The notes: generated from the letters alone by a model not told the origin. Counted from the stretch's first letter, positions 45,166 to 58,668 are shown. The stretch is DNA of 64,000 nucleotides from Monoplex corrugatus (GCA_030674185.1 JAPXFY010000026.1:58737465-58801464); one strand, 5' to 3'. Numbers and translations: made by a program.

Positions 45166-46374
45166 GTGTAATTCCACCATTCACAAATATGTCACACTTG
45201 TCATTTCAATACCAGTTGTGTAATTCCACCATTCACAAATATGTCACACTTGTCATTTCAATACCAGTTGTGTAATTCCACCATTCACAAATATGTCACA
45301 CTTGTCATTTCAATACCAGTTGTGTAATTATATCATTCACAATATGTCACACTTCTCATTTTAATATCTGTTGTGTAATTCTTCCATTCACAAATATGTC
45401 ACACTTGTCATTTCAATACCAGTTGTGTAATTCAACCATTCACAATATGTCACACTTCTCATTTCCATACCAGTTGTGTAATTCAACCATTCACAATATG
45501 TCACACTTCTCATTTCAATATCAGTCGTATAATTCAACCATTGACAATATGTCACACTTCTCATTTCCATACCAGTTGTGTAATTCAACCATTGACAATA
45601 TGTCACACTTCTCATTTCAATACCAGTTGTGTAATTCAACCATTCACAATATGTCACACTTCTCATTTCATACCAGTTGTGTAATTCAACCATTGACAAT
45701 ATGTCACACTTCTCATTTCAATACCAGTTGTGTAATTCAACCATTCACAATATGTCACACTTCTCATTTCAATACCAGTTGTGTAATTCAACCATTGACA
45801 ATATGTCACACTTCTCATTTCAATATCAGTTGTATATTTTAACCATTCACAATATGTCACACTTGTCATTTCAATACCAGTTGTGTAATTTGAACCATTC
45901 ACAATATGTCACACATCTCATTTCAATATCAGTTGTGTAATTCAATCATTCACAATATGTCACATTTATCATTTCAATATCAGTTGTATATTTTAACCAT
46001 TCACAATATGTCACACATCTCATTTCAATATCAGTTGTGTAATTCAACCATTCACAATATGTCACATTTATCATTTCAATATCAGTTGTATATTTTAACC
46101 ATTCACAATATGTCACACTTGTCATTTCAATATCAGTTGTATAATTCAACCATTCACAATATGTCACATTTATCATTTCAATATCAGTTGTATATTTTAA
46201 CCATTCACAATATGTCACACTTCTCATTTCAATACCAGTTGTGTAATTCAACCATTCACAATATGTCACATTTCTCATTTCAATACCAGTTGTGTAATTC
46301 AACCATTCACAATATGTAACATTTATCATTTCAATACCAGTTGTGTAATTCAACCATTCACACTATGTCTTGAT
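45166..46374. repeat. 51-bp tandem repeat, left palindrome arm
   Basis: About 23 copies of a 51-bp unit with core attcacaatatgtcacactt and joint ccagttgtgtaattcaacc. As 51 is a multiple of three, it gives open 17-residue repeat frames on both strands, which are artefacts. The same unit, inverted, lies at 62,240-62,694. Confidence 0.95.
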
Positions 46375-46444
46375 GACAATCCACATCTAGTTCAAATACA
46401 CAAGGCCACAATAGTCACTGTCACACGTCTCATTTCAATACCAG

Positions 46445-49400
46445 TTGGACAGGGCAAAGGGTACAAAATGTCTCCAAAGATTTATTTGTGTTCTTTCTAG
46501 CCTTTCTTGTATGTTCAAATGTATACCCATTCCTCTGTGTTGGTTTGTTTCACAAGAAAAGGATAACACACAACCAGAAAATCGTGTTGTTCAACCACCA
46601 GCCACTATACCACTACCCCCTCAAGCACCCTTATGTATTGTAATGACGTCATCATCATCTGGGTATGTGAGAGGTGATTTACATAAAGGCCTTGTATCTC
46701 CTCACGAGCACGACAAAATCATACATATCCCAGCTGGAAACGCAATCATGATCAGCGTGGAAATGTCTGCATGTAATAAATATTTCATTTTTCTGCGTAT
46801 TTATGGTAACAAAGGTTTTCTGATAAAACGGATCACAGTTCCTACAAAAAGCATTCGACATCTAGTTCAAGTCTACAAGGCTACAAAAATTGGGAGTTTA
46901 GTTCCGAAATGCGAGCGACATTGTTTGGGTAAGAAGTGTTTACAACTGTTCTTCTCCTTTCACCCTGAAGAGACAACACCTCAACAGCTACCCAGTGGTT
47001 TGTTCAACTGTTCTGTGGACCACTATTCCAGCTTTAAACACCACCTGGACTGTAACCTGAGGACAGAGTGTGAAGATAGACAGGATGAAACAGAACACTG
47101 TCCCTTCAGCAATTCTGACTGTCAGGGTGATATACCGTTATGTGGCCATTGTTACAGAATCATCAGCAGTAACGTTCTACGTACATTTGACAGTTCTGAA
47201 AGACCTGCTGATAAAAGAGCTCGGCATTACTGTAGTTCTGTTGGGGGCACTCTGGGAATGCCTACATGTGACATTGACTGGTATACGACAATTCAGAATT
47301 TGACCAAACGACAGTTGATTGTATCAGAGGAGGTTTGGATTGGATTGTATGCTGGGACATGTTGTTGCCTGACATGTACAGACAGAATATCGTTAGCCAT
47401 GACAGGACTGTTCTTTACCACTCTGTGAGTAAGCCAGCATGGTCAACCAGTGACAGTGGACACAAAGTGTGTGTCACATACTATAGACCTTATGAATGGG
47501 ATGTTACAAAACTTATTAGTTCTTTTAATTTACATAAATGTCCACAAAGTTCTGGGTTAGAAATCGGAGCAATATGTGAGTTGAAGCTGAAGAAGAAAAC
47601 TGGCGAAAAATTTGATAATGTAAAACCAGTATATCCTATATCACATATTATGTTGACTACGAGACAACAGTCTCTGACTACATGTCCTGATGGTCAAGTG
47701 ACGCATACATTTCTTTTGTGTAGTGCACAGCAGTCTAATGTGTGTGGTCAAAGGCAAACGTCTTGTGTTTTTCACGTCCACATGTTATTCACACAGGCAA
47801 GTTTAATTCAACAGATCATCATGTTCTTCAGTCCTAGATTTATGTGTGATGATGGTGTCACTACGCTGTCTTACACTCTGGTATGTGACTTCAGATCTGA
47901 TTGTCCAGATAAAAGTGATGAATACTTCTGTAAACATCATCCTTGTGTCAATATGTTTACCTGCACTAATGGTCAATGTGTGTCCTATGACAACGTCTGT
48001 GACCGAGCGTTCCATTGTCTGGACACATCTGATGAAAAGAATTGCTTTAGATCTATACATGAAAAAAATAGACTGGACACAACGTTTTCCTTCTCCAGCC
48101 ATCATCAAGTTTGATGGTTACAATTATTTCTATTCAACTTCAATGAAACCTAACGAGTCCTGTCCTGACACCCATTACCGTTGTACTGGTACGTTCAATG
48201 ACTGCCTTCCTGTCTACACACGATGTAATGGCATGTATGATTGTATGGACCACGAGGATGAAGAAGGTTGCAACGATGTAACGTGTCCTGGATTTTTCCG
48301 ATGTAGAGCTTCAGCGATATGTCTTCATGGTGATTATTTGTGTGATGGCTGGCCTCACTGCCCACTGTCTGATGATGAGATGGCGTGTGATGTGTGACCT
48401 GTCCTGTGGGCTGTCTATGTCAAGGTTACACTTTTCTGTGTCTCCAGCCTTTCCCTACTCACTGTTTCCATGGCTCCGATACTTAAATGCCACAGATTCA
48501 GGTATGACTCTGTCTGATGTGAGTGAGCACACTTATCTGATTCAACTGAGTCTTGCCCACTGCTCTTTGACTGTCCTTCCTGACACACATTTGGTCAATT
48601 GAAGTTTCTCGATCTCTCAGGTAACCATCTGCAGCATGTCAACATGACCCGTTTTGTTGGTTTAGAAAATCTACAGACACTGTCCTTGTCAACAATCCTG
48701 TCACTTCACTTTATACTATCTCCCATCTTTAAGTGCATCAGAGCACGCTAACAGCAATTGATCTGTCCCATACCAAACTAACAACGTTTGACTCCAACGT
48801 TCTGTCAAAGTTTTCCCAATTGCAGAAACTTAATTTATCTTTCACTACTATCCACACGATCAGTTCTAGTGGTTTTCAGTTCACTCCACAGCTAGCTAAA
48901 CTGTATGGACGGAAGTCCTGTAAAAACTTTTCCACCAGACATTTTCAAAAGTCTTTTTCATCTTCGTATTATTTCAACACAAAACTATAAATTATGCTGT
49001 GATGAAATAGTACCGGATGATTTTGATACCGCTTTCTGTTACGCTCCACAAAATGTCATTTCATCATGCAAAGATTTACTGCAATCAGAAATGTACCGAG
49101 GGTTTCTCTGGTTGATCAGCTGTCTATCATTGACAGGTAACGTTTTCTGTTTTGTGGCACGTTTGTGTGTGAGGAAGAAGAGCTCTTTAAGTGGCTTCAG
49201 TGTGTTTGTCACCAACCTGACAATGGCTGACTTTCTGATGGGTGTCTATATTGCAATCATTGGAGTGGCTGACGAACTGTTCCGTGGTAAATACCTCCAT
49301 TATGATGATATCTGGATGAGCAGTGTGGCTTGTAAAGTGGCTGGTTTTCTGTCTCTGTTGTCCAGTGAAGTATCAGCTCTGATGATCTGGCTTATTACGC

Positions 49401-50010
49401 TCGATCGCTTCATTGTTCCCTCCATTTTCCATTCAGCTCTTTGAGGTTTGAGAAAAAGTCAGCATCAGTGGCTTGTGTGTTGACTTGGTTTGTTGGTTTG
49501 TTTCTTACCTTGTTGCCTTTACTTCCAGTGACATCACACTGGGACTTCTACAGCCAGACAGGTATATGTATTCCATTGCCAGTTATGGGACGACAGTTTC
49601 AAGGGTGGGTTTATTCTTTCAGTGTAATGATTGTGTTTAACTTTATTCTGTTTTTATTTATCTCAGCTGGTCAGGCTGTCATTTACTGGTCAATACAGAA
49701 AAATGCCTTGACATCCAACACTACTAAAGTGTCACAGGACACAACCATAGCACGGCGGTTAATTACTGTTGCTGTAACAGACTTTATGTGCTGGTTTCCT
49801 ATTGGATTGTGTGGACTTTTGGCTTTGGTTGATGTTCCCATCCCTGGAGAAGTAAACGTGGCCTTGGCTATCTTCGTGCTGCCTTTGAACTCTGCACTTA
49901 ATCCGTTCGTGTATACGTTCAACACTTTGGTAGAAAAGCGGAGAAAGTTACACGAAGCTAAACTTATGGAATGGCTGCAAGCCAACACTGATAAAATAGA
50001 GATTATATGA
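46445..50010 (+). pseudogene. GRL101-like receptor copy 2, many frameshifts (left palindrome arm)
   Basis: Same architecture as copy 3, to which it is nearly identical in inverted orientation: N-terminal region (HIPAGNAIMISVEMSACNKY), LDLa-like module (CNLRTECEDRQDETEHC), C-type-lectin-like domain (YCSSVGGTLG, VWIGLYAG), LDLa repeats (CDFRSDCPDKSDEYFC and others), LRRs, then helices (NLTMADFLMGVYIAIIG, NPFVYTF). Against copy 3 it has one-base losses at about 47,347, 48,466, 48,600 and 48,690, an extra A in a run at 48,061-48,068, an extra GT at 48,390 and further indels at 48,712, 48,734, 48,902 and 49,414. A nine-base in-frame insertion lies at about 47,190. Either decaying or badly polished sequence. 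Confidence 0.8.
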
Positions 50011-50029
50011 TGGACTGGTCCATACAGTT

Positions 50030-50585
50030 TACAGAAACATAGCTGTATGCCCTCTTTGTTTGCTTGTGTCATTAAAAAACATAGCTGTATGCCCTCTTTG
50101 TTTGCTTGTTGTTTACAAAAACATAGCTGTATGCCCTCTTTGTTTGCGTGTTTCATTCAAAACATAGCTGTATGCCCTCTTTGTTTGAGTCATTACAAAA
50201 ACATAGCTGTATGCCCTCTTTGTTTGCTTGTTTCTTTACAAAAACATAGCTGAATGCCCTCTTTGTTTGCTTGTTTTTTACAAAAACATAGCTTTGCCAT
50301 CTTTGTTTCATATACAAAAACATAGTTGTATGCCCTCTTTGTTTGCTTGAGTCATTACAAAACATAGCTGTTGCCCTCTTTGTTTGTTGTTCATTACAAA
50401 AACATAGCTGTATGCCCTCTTTGTTTGCTTGTTTCATTACAAAAACATAGCTGTATGCCCTCTTTGTTTGCTTGATTTCATTACAAAAACATAGCTGTTT
50501 GCCTCTTTGTTTGTTGTTTCATTTCAAACAAACATTTATGCCCTCGTTTGTTTGTTTGTTCATTACAAAAACGTAGCTGTATTGC
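50030..50585. repeat. 43-bp tandem repeat behind receptor copy 2
   Basis: About 13 copies of a unit with core aaaacatagctgtatgccct and ctttgtttgcttgtttcatt, starting about 20 bases after the receptor stop. Inverted, longer counterpart at 57,640-58,652. Confidence 0.95.
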
Positions 50586-50599
50586 TCTCATTGTGGTTT

Positions 50600-50924
50600 C
50601 CTTTGATAAGTGAAATCCTTCAAAACACTCTACACCTCACTCACTCACCTCACCTCTGTCCTTCGTGTCGGCGGTAGGAGCCACCTCGACATCACAGTCT
50701 TCTTCAGCACATGATGAACACTGTGGATCACTTCGGGTCCCAGATCGCAGACATCAGCGATGTTGTTAAGTTGGAAGTGTGTTGTCGTCCCTTTCTTTTC
50801 CTCATCTCAACCTTCCCCTGCAGGACTGTTGACATCAAATGTGTTTCGGTGTTTTTAATTGCATGGTACTATGTATTTCAACTTCGTTTTGTTGATCTCT
50901 GTCAGCAGTTAGCGCTCAACATTC
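50600..50924 (-). mobile_element. LINE 3' end, left palindrome arm copy
   Basis: Inverted counterpart of 57,284-57,600: the same terminal protein text around RRLVMSSVAPTADPGEG, with a (CCTCA)n tail at 50,636-50,656 as read on the plus strand. Similarity stops at about 50,924, within the element, which marks the inner breakpoint of the inverted duplication. Confidence 0.75.
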
Positions 50925-51358
50925 AAGATCCAAAACAAGTATGACTGCCCGCGCCCAAGCAAACATGAACCAGAAGAACAAGAAAACCAATATAAGCACG
51001 TATCCAACGAGACAAAACAAAACAAGCGCAAATTTTCGGCCAACTAGCCTTTGTCAAGCGCGAACGCATGGTCACAAACAGATCACAGACACCAAACAAT
51101 GGATAATAAAAACGGGACTAAAAGCTTCCCTGCCGCCTCGTCCAGTGGGTAAGAAATGGAATGCCCATGTCGTCATGAGCAGTAGTAAGAAGTGGGGAGA
51201 GGGGAGGCAACTATGATGTCAAAAGGGAAGTGAGATGAGTTTAACGTCACCAAGGATAATGAGTTCTTTGGATTCAAGAACTACAGCATACATTAAATCA
51301 TTAAATTTTTCGATCCAATTACACGGTTCCAATAGATGCCTATAAACAAAACCTATTA
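50925..51358. other. Spacer DNA, unassigned
   Basis: An open frame of 91 codons at 50,941-51,216 has no recognised domain and is Lys/Thr/Asn-rich. I do not support it as a gene. Confidence 0.45.
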
Positions 51359-51368
51359 GAAGTGGTGG

Positions 51369-52800
51369 TCATCATCATCATCATCAGGTGCCCTGCCGCA
51401 TGGCGTTGGCGACCATGGACTTCCAACCATCTCTATCTCTCGTTGCTCCAGCATCTCCCCACCCTCCTCATCCCCAGCCACTCTGCAAGTCCGTCCAACA
51501 TTCTCTCCCTGGGTCTACCTGGTGCTCTCTTTCCCTCCAGCTTTCGCGTTGTGACCAGGTGCTCCAAATCCCCCTTCCTCATAAAATGGCCTATAAATGT
51601 TGCTTGTCTTTTCCTAATCTTCCTTATGAGTGATCTACTTATGTCTGCCTCCATCAAGACTGTCTCGTTTGTTTTCTTTGCTGTCCATGGAACTCTCAAC
51701 ATTCTTCTGAGAAACCACATCTCGGCTGCCTCGATCCTGCTCTGGCTTTGCTTGCTGACTGTCCACGCCTCGCATCCGTACAACAGTATTGGTTCTATAC
51801 AACATTCAAGGACTCTCTTTCTGATGTTAATTGATAGGTATTTGTTGGTAAGAATGCTTGTCATCTTCTTGAATGCTGTTTTGGCTTGGCCGAATTCTGC
51901 CAGCTATTTCCGATGTGCATCTGCCGTCTGATGAAATGACCGTTCCCAGGTATTTGAACTTATTAACCTATGTCAAGGTTGTGCCATTTGCTGTTATTTT
52001 GCATGAGGGGATTTCATGTTTTTTACTGATCACCATGACTTCAGTCTTCCTGCTGTTTAGTTCCAACCCCTTACCTTTGCTTTCTGTTTCTAGTATATTC
52101 ACAAGATTTTGTAGGTCCCTTTCATTTTCTGCAATTAGCACGGTGTCATCTGCGTACCGAATGTTGTTTATCAGTTTTCCCTCCAACCTTTAATCCAGGG
52201 TCTTCTTCTAGGTTTCTCATGATGTTTTCGCTATATAGTGAAAACAGATCTGGTGACAAAACACAACCCTGTCTGACTCCTCTTTTGATGTTTTGGAAAG
52301 AGCTTATATTGTTTTCTATTCTCATTGCAGCTGTTTGTTCCCAGTACATATTCCTGATTATTCGTAGATCTTTTCCTTCGACATTGAGTCTCTCCAGTTG
52401 GTTGATCAATTCATCATGTCGTACCCGATCGAAAGCCTTGGTATAGTCAACATAGCATAAATACAACCTTATTCATCTCAATTGACCTCTCTATGATAGT
52501 TCTTAGGATGTATATGGCATTAATAGTTCCTTTCCCCTCCACAAATCCACACTGTTCTTCTGCTATTTCTCTTTTGATTCTATTCCTTGTCCTCATCATT
52601 ATTATTCTTAACAGGATTTTTGTTACATGACTCATCAAACTGATTGTGCGATGGAGTTCGCATTCAATAGCCCCTGTCTTCTTTGGAAGTGCACTGAAAA
52701 TTGATTTTGACATATCTTTGGGGATTTTCCCAGTGTCATAAATTTCATTTCGGAGGACTGTTATTTTTTCTATGCCAAATTCCTCCAGGGCTTCAATGAT
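51369..52800 (-). mobile_element. RTE/BovB-like LINE, 5'-truncated, with 10-bp target-site duplication
   Basis: Minus-strand copy from the (ATG)n tail at 51,369-51,387 to the RT fingers, flanked by gaagtggtgg at 51,359-51,368 and 52,801-52,810. RT motifs: YTKAFDRVRHDELINQLERL, RGVRQGCVLSPDLFSLYSEN and NIRYADDTVLIAENERDLQN (motif C YADD intact). The terminal KLEGKRAPGRPRERMLDGLA block lies near the tail. Frame breaks at about 51,900, 52,190, 52,450 and 52,720. Confidence 0.92.
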
Positions 52801-52810
52801 GAAGTGGTGG

Positions 52811-53340
52811 CGCTTTCCTTAATTTTAATTTCTAACCATACTGATTGTATCTGATATTGTTCAAAATGGGTCAGGCGTTTAAAGTAATAGCTCTATTGAT
52901 GTAAATTAATAAGCCCGTTTGTTTGGTTGGTCAGGGTCTTTGCGAATAACATAATATCGAGGAAAAGTTAAGTCCTCTGTACGCATGTGTTTATTTATCC
53001 AGGATTCTATTACGCCTAGGACATGAAGTTTTTTGCCATAGTTTGACAATAACGATAAAACATCTGTTATTTATTGTATGCATGGTTGTTTGAGTGAACA
53101 ATTCTTAGACAATTTTGACTGGACCAGGAAGCGCTGTTGGAATTCATTGATAACCTGTTACTTGAAAATCATTGTTTTATTATCAAACAAAAACAAAACA
53201 AAAAAGCACACAAGTAAAAACAGTGAATAAAAATGTAGTAATACGGTCGAAGTCAAATTACCTCCTTATTAATCACTTGATGAAGCAAGATGTTTTGATA
53301 TAAATATGCTATGATGTAACATGATCGGCCTTACTGTATT
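52811..53340. other. Unassigned AT-rich spacer DNA
   Basis: No supported coding region or repeat. Confidence 0.4.
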
Positions 53341-53349
53341 GCAACTCGC

Positions 53350-53393
53350 ACATACACAGACACACATACACAGGCACACAGACACACACACAG

Positions 53394-53425
<32 letters not shown>

Positions 53426-53445
53426 ACACACGCACGCACGCTTGT
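53350..53445. repeat. (CA)n microsatellite
   Basis: CA repeats with caga/cata interruptions. Confidence 0.93.
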
Positions 53446-53629
53446 ACTTAAGCACAGATATACGCACTTATCGTACGTAGGCATACACACATATTCCCTC
53501 AAATGATTAGGAATATTGATAACTCTGAGGAAGGGGATTTGCTTGATACATCCCATAGAAAATAAAATGGTAACCTAATTGATTGATGACTGTGATTTGG
53601 GGGCCAGAATATGCCTGATTGTCATGGCT

Positions 53630-54612
53630 GTTACCCATAGTGGGTGTGGACCCAAAGATGTATTACCCATAGTGGGTGGTGGACCCAAAGATGTATTACC
53701 CATAGTGGTGGTGGACCCAAATATATATTACCCATAGTGGGTGGTGGACCCAAAGATGTATTACCCATTAGTGGATGGTGGACCCAAAGATGTATTACCC
53801 ATAGTGGGTGGTGGACCCAAAGATGTATTACCATAGTGGGTGGTGGACACAAAGATGTATTACCCATAGTGGGTGGTGGACCCAAAGATGTATTACCCAT
53901 AGTGGGTGGTGGACCCAAACATTGTATTACCCATAGTGGGTGGTGGACACAAAGATGGATTACCCATAGTGGGGTGGTGGACCCAAAATGTATTACCCAT
54001 AGTGGGAGGTGGACCCAAAGATTGATTACTGTTAGTGGGTGGTGGACCCAAAGATGTATTACCCATAGTGGGTGGTGGACCCAAAGATGTATTACCCATA
54101 GTGGGTGGTGGACCCAAAGATGTATTACCCATAGTGGGTGGTGGACCCAAAGATGTATTACCCATAGTGGGTGGTGGACCCAAAGATGTATTACCCATAG
54201 TGGGTGGTGGACCCAAAGATGTATTACCCATAGTGGGTGGTGGACCCAAAGATGTATTACCCATAGTGGGTGGTGGACCCAAAGATGTATTACTGTTAGT
54301 GGGTGGTGGACCCAAAGATGTATTACCCATAGTGGGAGGTGGACACAAAGATGTATTACTGTTAGTGGGTGGTGGACCCAAAGATGTATTACCCATAGTG
54401 GGTGGTGGACCCAAAGATGTATTACCCATAGTGGGTGGTGGACCCAAAGATGTATTACCCATAGTGGGTGGTGGACCCAAAGATGTATTACCCATAGTGG
54501 GTGGTGGACCCAAAGATGTATTACCCATAGTGGGTGGTGGACCCAAAGATGTATTACCCATAGTGGGTGGTGGACCCAAAGATGTATTACTGTTAGTGGG
54601 AGGTGGACCATA
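53630..54612. repeat. 33-bp tandem repeat
   Basis: About 30 copies of a 33-bp unit (cccatagtgggtggtggacc plus caaagatgtatta), with a cccata/ctgtta variant. The first ten units have one-base indels while 54,030-54,600 is very regular. Multiples of three make every frame open, giving artefact frames such as GPPPTMGNTSL repeats. Confidence 0.96.
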
Positions 54613-54950
54613 GGAAGAAGGGAGAAACAATGCCTTTGTCAGAAGAACGAAGATAGATTGAATGGCGGCGTATGCTGGCTAGTCAGAATGGGCGGCCATG
54701 CATAAAAAAGAAGATCTAGCATCATGACATGACCCTTTGTTGTATTCTGTCATTATGTTGTAACATCTACCATTGTTCTTGCTCATGTGAAGTTTGATTT
54801 CATTCGATGTTTCTTTAAGTAGGGTAACCTGGACAATAACAACATCTGAAATATTCTGTAAATGATTTTGTATAAACAGGAGATAATTAAATGCTTGTCA
54901 ATTTGTGTCTGCTTTCGAGCAGTTGGATTGGTATAATACTGTGCCTGATT
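54613..54950. other. Unassigned spacer DNA
   Basis: No supported feature. Confidence 0.4.
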
Positions 54951-56440
54951 AGGTGGTTGTTTGGTGGTTATGGTCAAGATGTATTCTGGTGGGTGGGTGT
55001 GGTACATGTTTTTTATGTATTGCATTGTGTGGGTGGTGAATGTGGTTTATGTTGTGGGTGGTGAGTGGTTAGAAGGTTGGTGATGGTTTGGTTGATTGAG
55101 TGTTGAATTGATGGTGGTATGTTGGTTGTTGATTGGTTGGATGATTGGTTGAAGTGATTGGTATGTGATTGATTTGTTGGTTTGGTTGATGTGTTGGTTA
55201 TTGTTGTTGGTTGGATGTTTGGTTGATTGGTTGTTGTTTGAGGTTAGGTTGGATTATTTTTGGTTGTTGGTTGGTTGTTGTTGGGAATTGTGTTGTATTT
55301 GGTTGTTTGGATTTGGATTGGTTGTTGGTTGTTGGTTGGTTTGTTGTTGGTTGTTTTGTTTATTGTTGGTTGGTTGTTGGTTGATTGGTTGGTTGGTTGT
55401 GTTGAGTTGGTTGTTGGTTGGTTGGTTGATTGGTTGGTTGATTGTTGGTGTGGTTGGTTGGTTGGTTGGTTGGTGGTTGGTTGTTGGTTGGTTGATTGGT
55501 TGGTTGTTGGTTTGGTTGGTTGGTTTGTTGATTGGTTGGTTGGTTGGTTGTGGTTGATTGGTTGGTTGGTTGGTTGGTTGGTTGGTTGGTTGTTGGTTGG
55601 TTAGTTGGTTGGTTGGTTGGTTGTTGGTTGGTTGTTGGTTGGTTGGTTGATTGTTGGTTGTGTTGGTTGGTTTGGTTGGTTGGGTTGAGGTTGTGTTGGT
55701 TGGTTGGTTGTTGGTTGTTGGTTGGTTGGTTGGTTGTTGGTTGGTTGTGTTGTTGGTTGGTTTGGTTGGTGATTGTGGTTGGTTGATTGGTTGGTTGATG
55801 TTGGTTGGTTGGTTGGTTGTTGGTTGTGTGGTTGGTTGATTGGTTGGTTGGTTGGTTGGTTGTTGGTTGATTGTTGGTTGGTTGGTTGGTTGTTGGTTGA
55901 TTGGTTGTTGTTGGTTGGTGTTGTTGGTTGTTGTGTTTGGTTGTGTTGTTGTTGATTGGTTGGTTGATTGGTTGGTTGGTTGGTTGGTTGGTTGATTGTT
56001 GGGTTGATTGGTTGTGTTGGTTGGTTGGTTGGTTGGTTGGTTGGTTGGTTGGTTGGTTGGGGTTGGTTGGTGGTTGATTGGTTGGTTGGATTGGTTGTTG
56101 GTTGGTGATTGGTTGGTGGTTGGTTGGTTGGTTGGTTGTTGAGTTGGTTGGTTGATTGTTGGTTGTGTGGTGTTGTTGGTTTGGTTGTTGTTGTTGGTGT
56201 GTTGGTTGTTGGTTGGTTGTTGGTTGGTTGATTGGTTGTGGTTGGTGTGGTTGGTTGGTTGGTTGTTGGTTGGTTGGTTGTTGGTTGGTTGGTTGGGGTG
56301 GTTGGTTGGTTGGTGATTGGTGGGTTGGTTGATTGATTGGTTGGTGGTTGGTTGGTTGGATTGGTTGGTTGGGTGTTGATTGGTGGTGGTTGATTGGTTG
56401 GTTGGTTGGTTGGTTGGTTGATTGGGTGTTGGTTCATTGT
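54951..56440. repeat. (GGTT)n-rich low-complexity tract
   Basis: About 1.5 kb of ggtt/gattggtt/gttgttggt text on the plus strand, almost free of C. Long Trp/Leu/Val/Gly or Asn/Gln/Pro/Thr frames are artefacts. Confidence 0.96.
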
Positions 56441-56525
56441 TTGTCTATTTCTTTCTTTCTTTCTTTCTTTGTTCGTGTGTTTGTTTGTTTGTCTGTTTGT
56501 TTGTTTGTCTGTTTGTTTGTATGTC
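56441..56525. repeat. (TTTC)n and (TTTG)n microsatellites
   Basis: ctttctttctttcttt, then gtttgtttgtctgtttg runs. Confidence 0.93.
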
Positions 56526-57119
56526 TTAGTTTCTTTTATTTGTGTTCCATTCCCATTCCTTGTCCAACGATAAGTTTTTATATGAATTTAATTTTGTCAC
56601 GTGAGCACAGATGAACAGAAATCTAAAAGAATGTCTCACTACATGGTCACACCCCATCATATTAGCGCTCATGATAGGGCCTCTGAATCGAGTGTATCAC
56701 ACATTTGCAGAAAAAGTGTTTCTTTTTCCCTGATTTTTTCGACATTATGGATATTATGGGACTTAACACAATTTCAAAGTAATAACACCCATTTTGTAGT
56801 ATCTCCTTTTGTGTTCACTTACGTTCATTGTGATTTTGGTATGCCTCTTTAATTGTGAATATGAATGAATAATAAAAATGAGTGGGTTTTTTTGGTAGTT
56901 TTTGTAAATTTTCATAAAATTTTAACTAAGACTGAAAACATCAAATGATCTGAAAAGTATATATGAGACAGAACATTTATATATTAGCAAGCACAAAAAA
57001 TTTCAATGAATTTGAGCAAGTAGTGTTTGAGATATAGGTGTTTTATTGGGGTACCCGTTGATTGTACAGTCCCCCCCCCCAAACCTCCTCCCCCCACAGG
57101 CTGGGAATGCATTTCTCTT
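56526..57119. other. Unassigned AT-rich spacer DNA with poly-C tract
   Basis: No coding signal. A C-rich run lies at 57,070-57,095. Confidence 0.45.
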
Positions 57120-57600
57120 GTAAAACAGAGGGCTGAAAGAGTCAATGTATAGTTGCGAAGCCTGGACACTAAGAAAAGAAGAAGAAAATAAAATCAATTC
57201 AGCAGAAATGTGGCTCTACAGACTGCTCAGAGTCAAACGGACAGGCAGAAGAACAAACGATAGCATCATAAAGAAACTGAAGGTTGAGCGCTAACTGCTG
57301 ACAGAGATCAACAAAACGAAGTTGAAATACACAGTACCATGCAATTAAAAACACCGAAACACATTTGATGTCAACAGTCCTGCAGGGGAAGGTTGAGATG
57401 AGGAGAAGAAAGGGACGACAACACACTTCTAACTTCAACAACATCGCTGATGTCTGCGATCTGGGGATCCCGGAAGTGATCCACAGGTGTCTCAATCATG
57501 TGACCTGGAGAAGACTGGTGATGTCGAGCGTGGCTCCTACCGCCGATCCAGGCGAAGGACAGAGGTGAGGTGAGGTGAGGTGAGGTGTGAGAGTGTTTGA
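57120..57600 (+). mobile_element. LINE 3' end with (GAGGT)n tail, right palindrome arm copy
   Basis: Plus-strand text YSCEAWTLRKEEENKINSAE, MWLYRLLRVKRTGRRTNDSI, then FNNIADVCDLGIPEVIHRCL and VTWRRLVMSSVAPTADPGEG, in shifting frames, ending in gaggtgaggtgaggtgaggt. The layout (EMW, LRV-WT, N, GR) parallels the RTE C-terminal tail but the sequence and tail differ, so it is a distinct, related family. Its last 320 bp are shared with the left arm; the first 160 bp are not. Confidence 0.78.
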
Positions 57601-57639
57601 AGGATTTTCCACTTTATCATAAAGGAAATCCACAATGAG

Positions 57640-58652
57640 AGCATACAGCTACGTTTTTGTAATGAAACAAACAACGAGGGCATGCAACTGTGTTGTTGAA
57701 ATGAAACAAGCAAACAAAGAGGGCATGCAACTATGTTGTTGAAATGAAACAAACAAAGATGGCAAACAGCTATGTGTTTGTAATGACTCAAGCAAACAAA
57801 GAGGGCATACAGCTATGTTTTTGTAATGAAACAAACAAAGATGGTAAACAGCTATGTGTTTGTAATGACTCAAGCAAACAAAGAGGGCATACAGCTATGT
57901 TTTTGTAATGAAACAAACAAAGATGGCAAACAGCTATGTGTTTTGTAATGACTCAAGCAAACAAAGAGGGCATACAGCTATGTTTTTGTAAAGAAACAGG
58001 AAACAAAGAGGGCATACAGCTATGTTTTTGTAATGAAACAAGCAAACAAAGAGGCCATACAGCTATGTTTTTGTAATGAAACAAACAAAGATGGCATACA
58101 GCTATGTGTTTGTAATGACTCAAGCAAACAAAGAGGGCATGCAGCTATGTTTTGTAAAGAAACAAGCAAACAAAGAGGGCATGCAGCTATGTTGTTGAAT
58201 GAAAAAAGCAAACAAAGAGGGCATACAGCTATGTTTTTGTAATGACTCAAACAAAGAGGGCATACAGCTATGTTTTTGTAATGACTAAGCAAACAAAGAG
58301 GGCATAGAGCTATGTTTCTGTAAACAAACTAGCAAACAAAGAGGGCATGTAGCTATGTTTTTGTAATGACTCAAACAAAGGGCATACAGCTATGTTTTTG
58401 TATGACTCAAGCAAACAAAGAGGGCATAGGCTATGTTTCTCTAAACAAACTAGCAAACAAGAGGGCATGTAGCTATGTTTTTGTAATGACTCAAACAAAC
58501 AAAGAGGGCATACAGCTATGTTTTTGTAATGAAACAAACAAAGAGGGCATACAGCTATGTTTTTGTAATGAAACAAGCAAACAAAGAGGGCATACACCTA
58601 TGTTTTTGTAATGAAACAAACAAAGAGGGCATACAGCTATGTTTCTGTAAAC
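57640..58652. repeat. 43-bp tandem repeat behind receptor copy 3
   Basis: About 24 copies of the inverse of the 50,030-50,585 unit (agggcatacagctatgtttt and gtaatgaaacaagcaaacaa). It ends about 20 bases from the receptor stop and is about twice as long as in the left arm. Confidence 0.95.
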
Positions 58653-58668
58653 TGTATGGACCAGTCCA

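Noticed and set aside
45388..46353. Frames with 17-residue repeats (NMSHFSFQYQLCNSTIH and its antisense)
   Set aside because: 51-bp tandem repeat read in frame; present on both strands and not linked to the receptor frame.
47803..48108. Small frames antisense to receptor LDLa repeats (also near 37,640-38,090 and 60,600-60,860)
   Set aside because: Opposite-strand shadows of Cys-rich receptor coding sequence; no independent support.
53631..54705. Open frames on both strands with GPPPTMGNTSL or WTQRCITHSGW repeats
   Set aside because: A 33-bp unit divisible by three gives open frames automatically; units with indels break them, and no non-repeat domain is attached.
55165..56437. Trp/Leu/Val/Gly-rich and Asn/Gln/Pro/Thr-rich frames
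   Set aside because: Low-complexity GGTT tract; no domain and no start or splice context.
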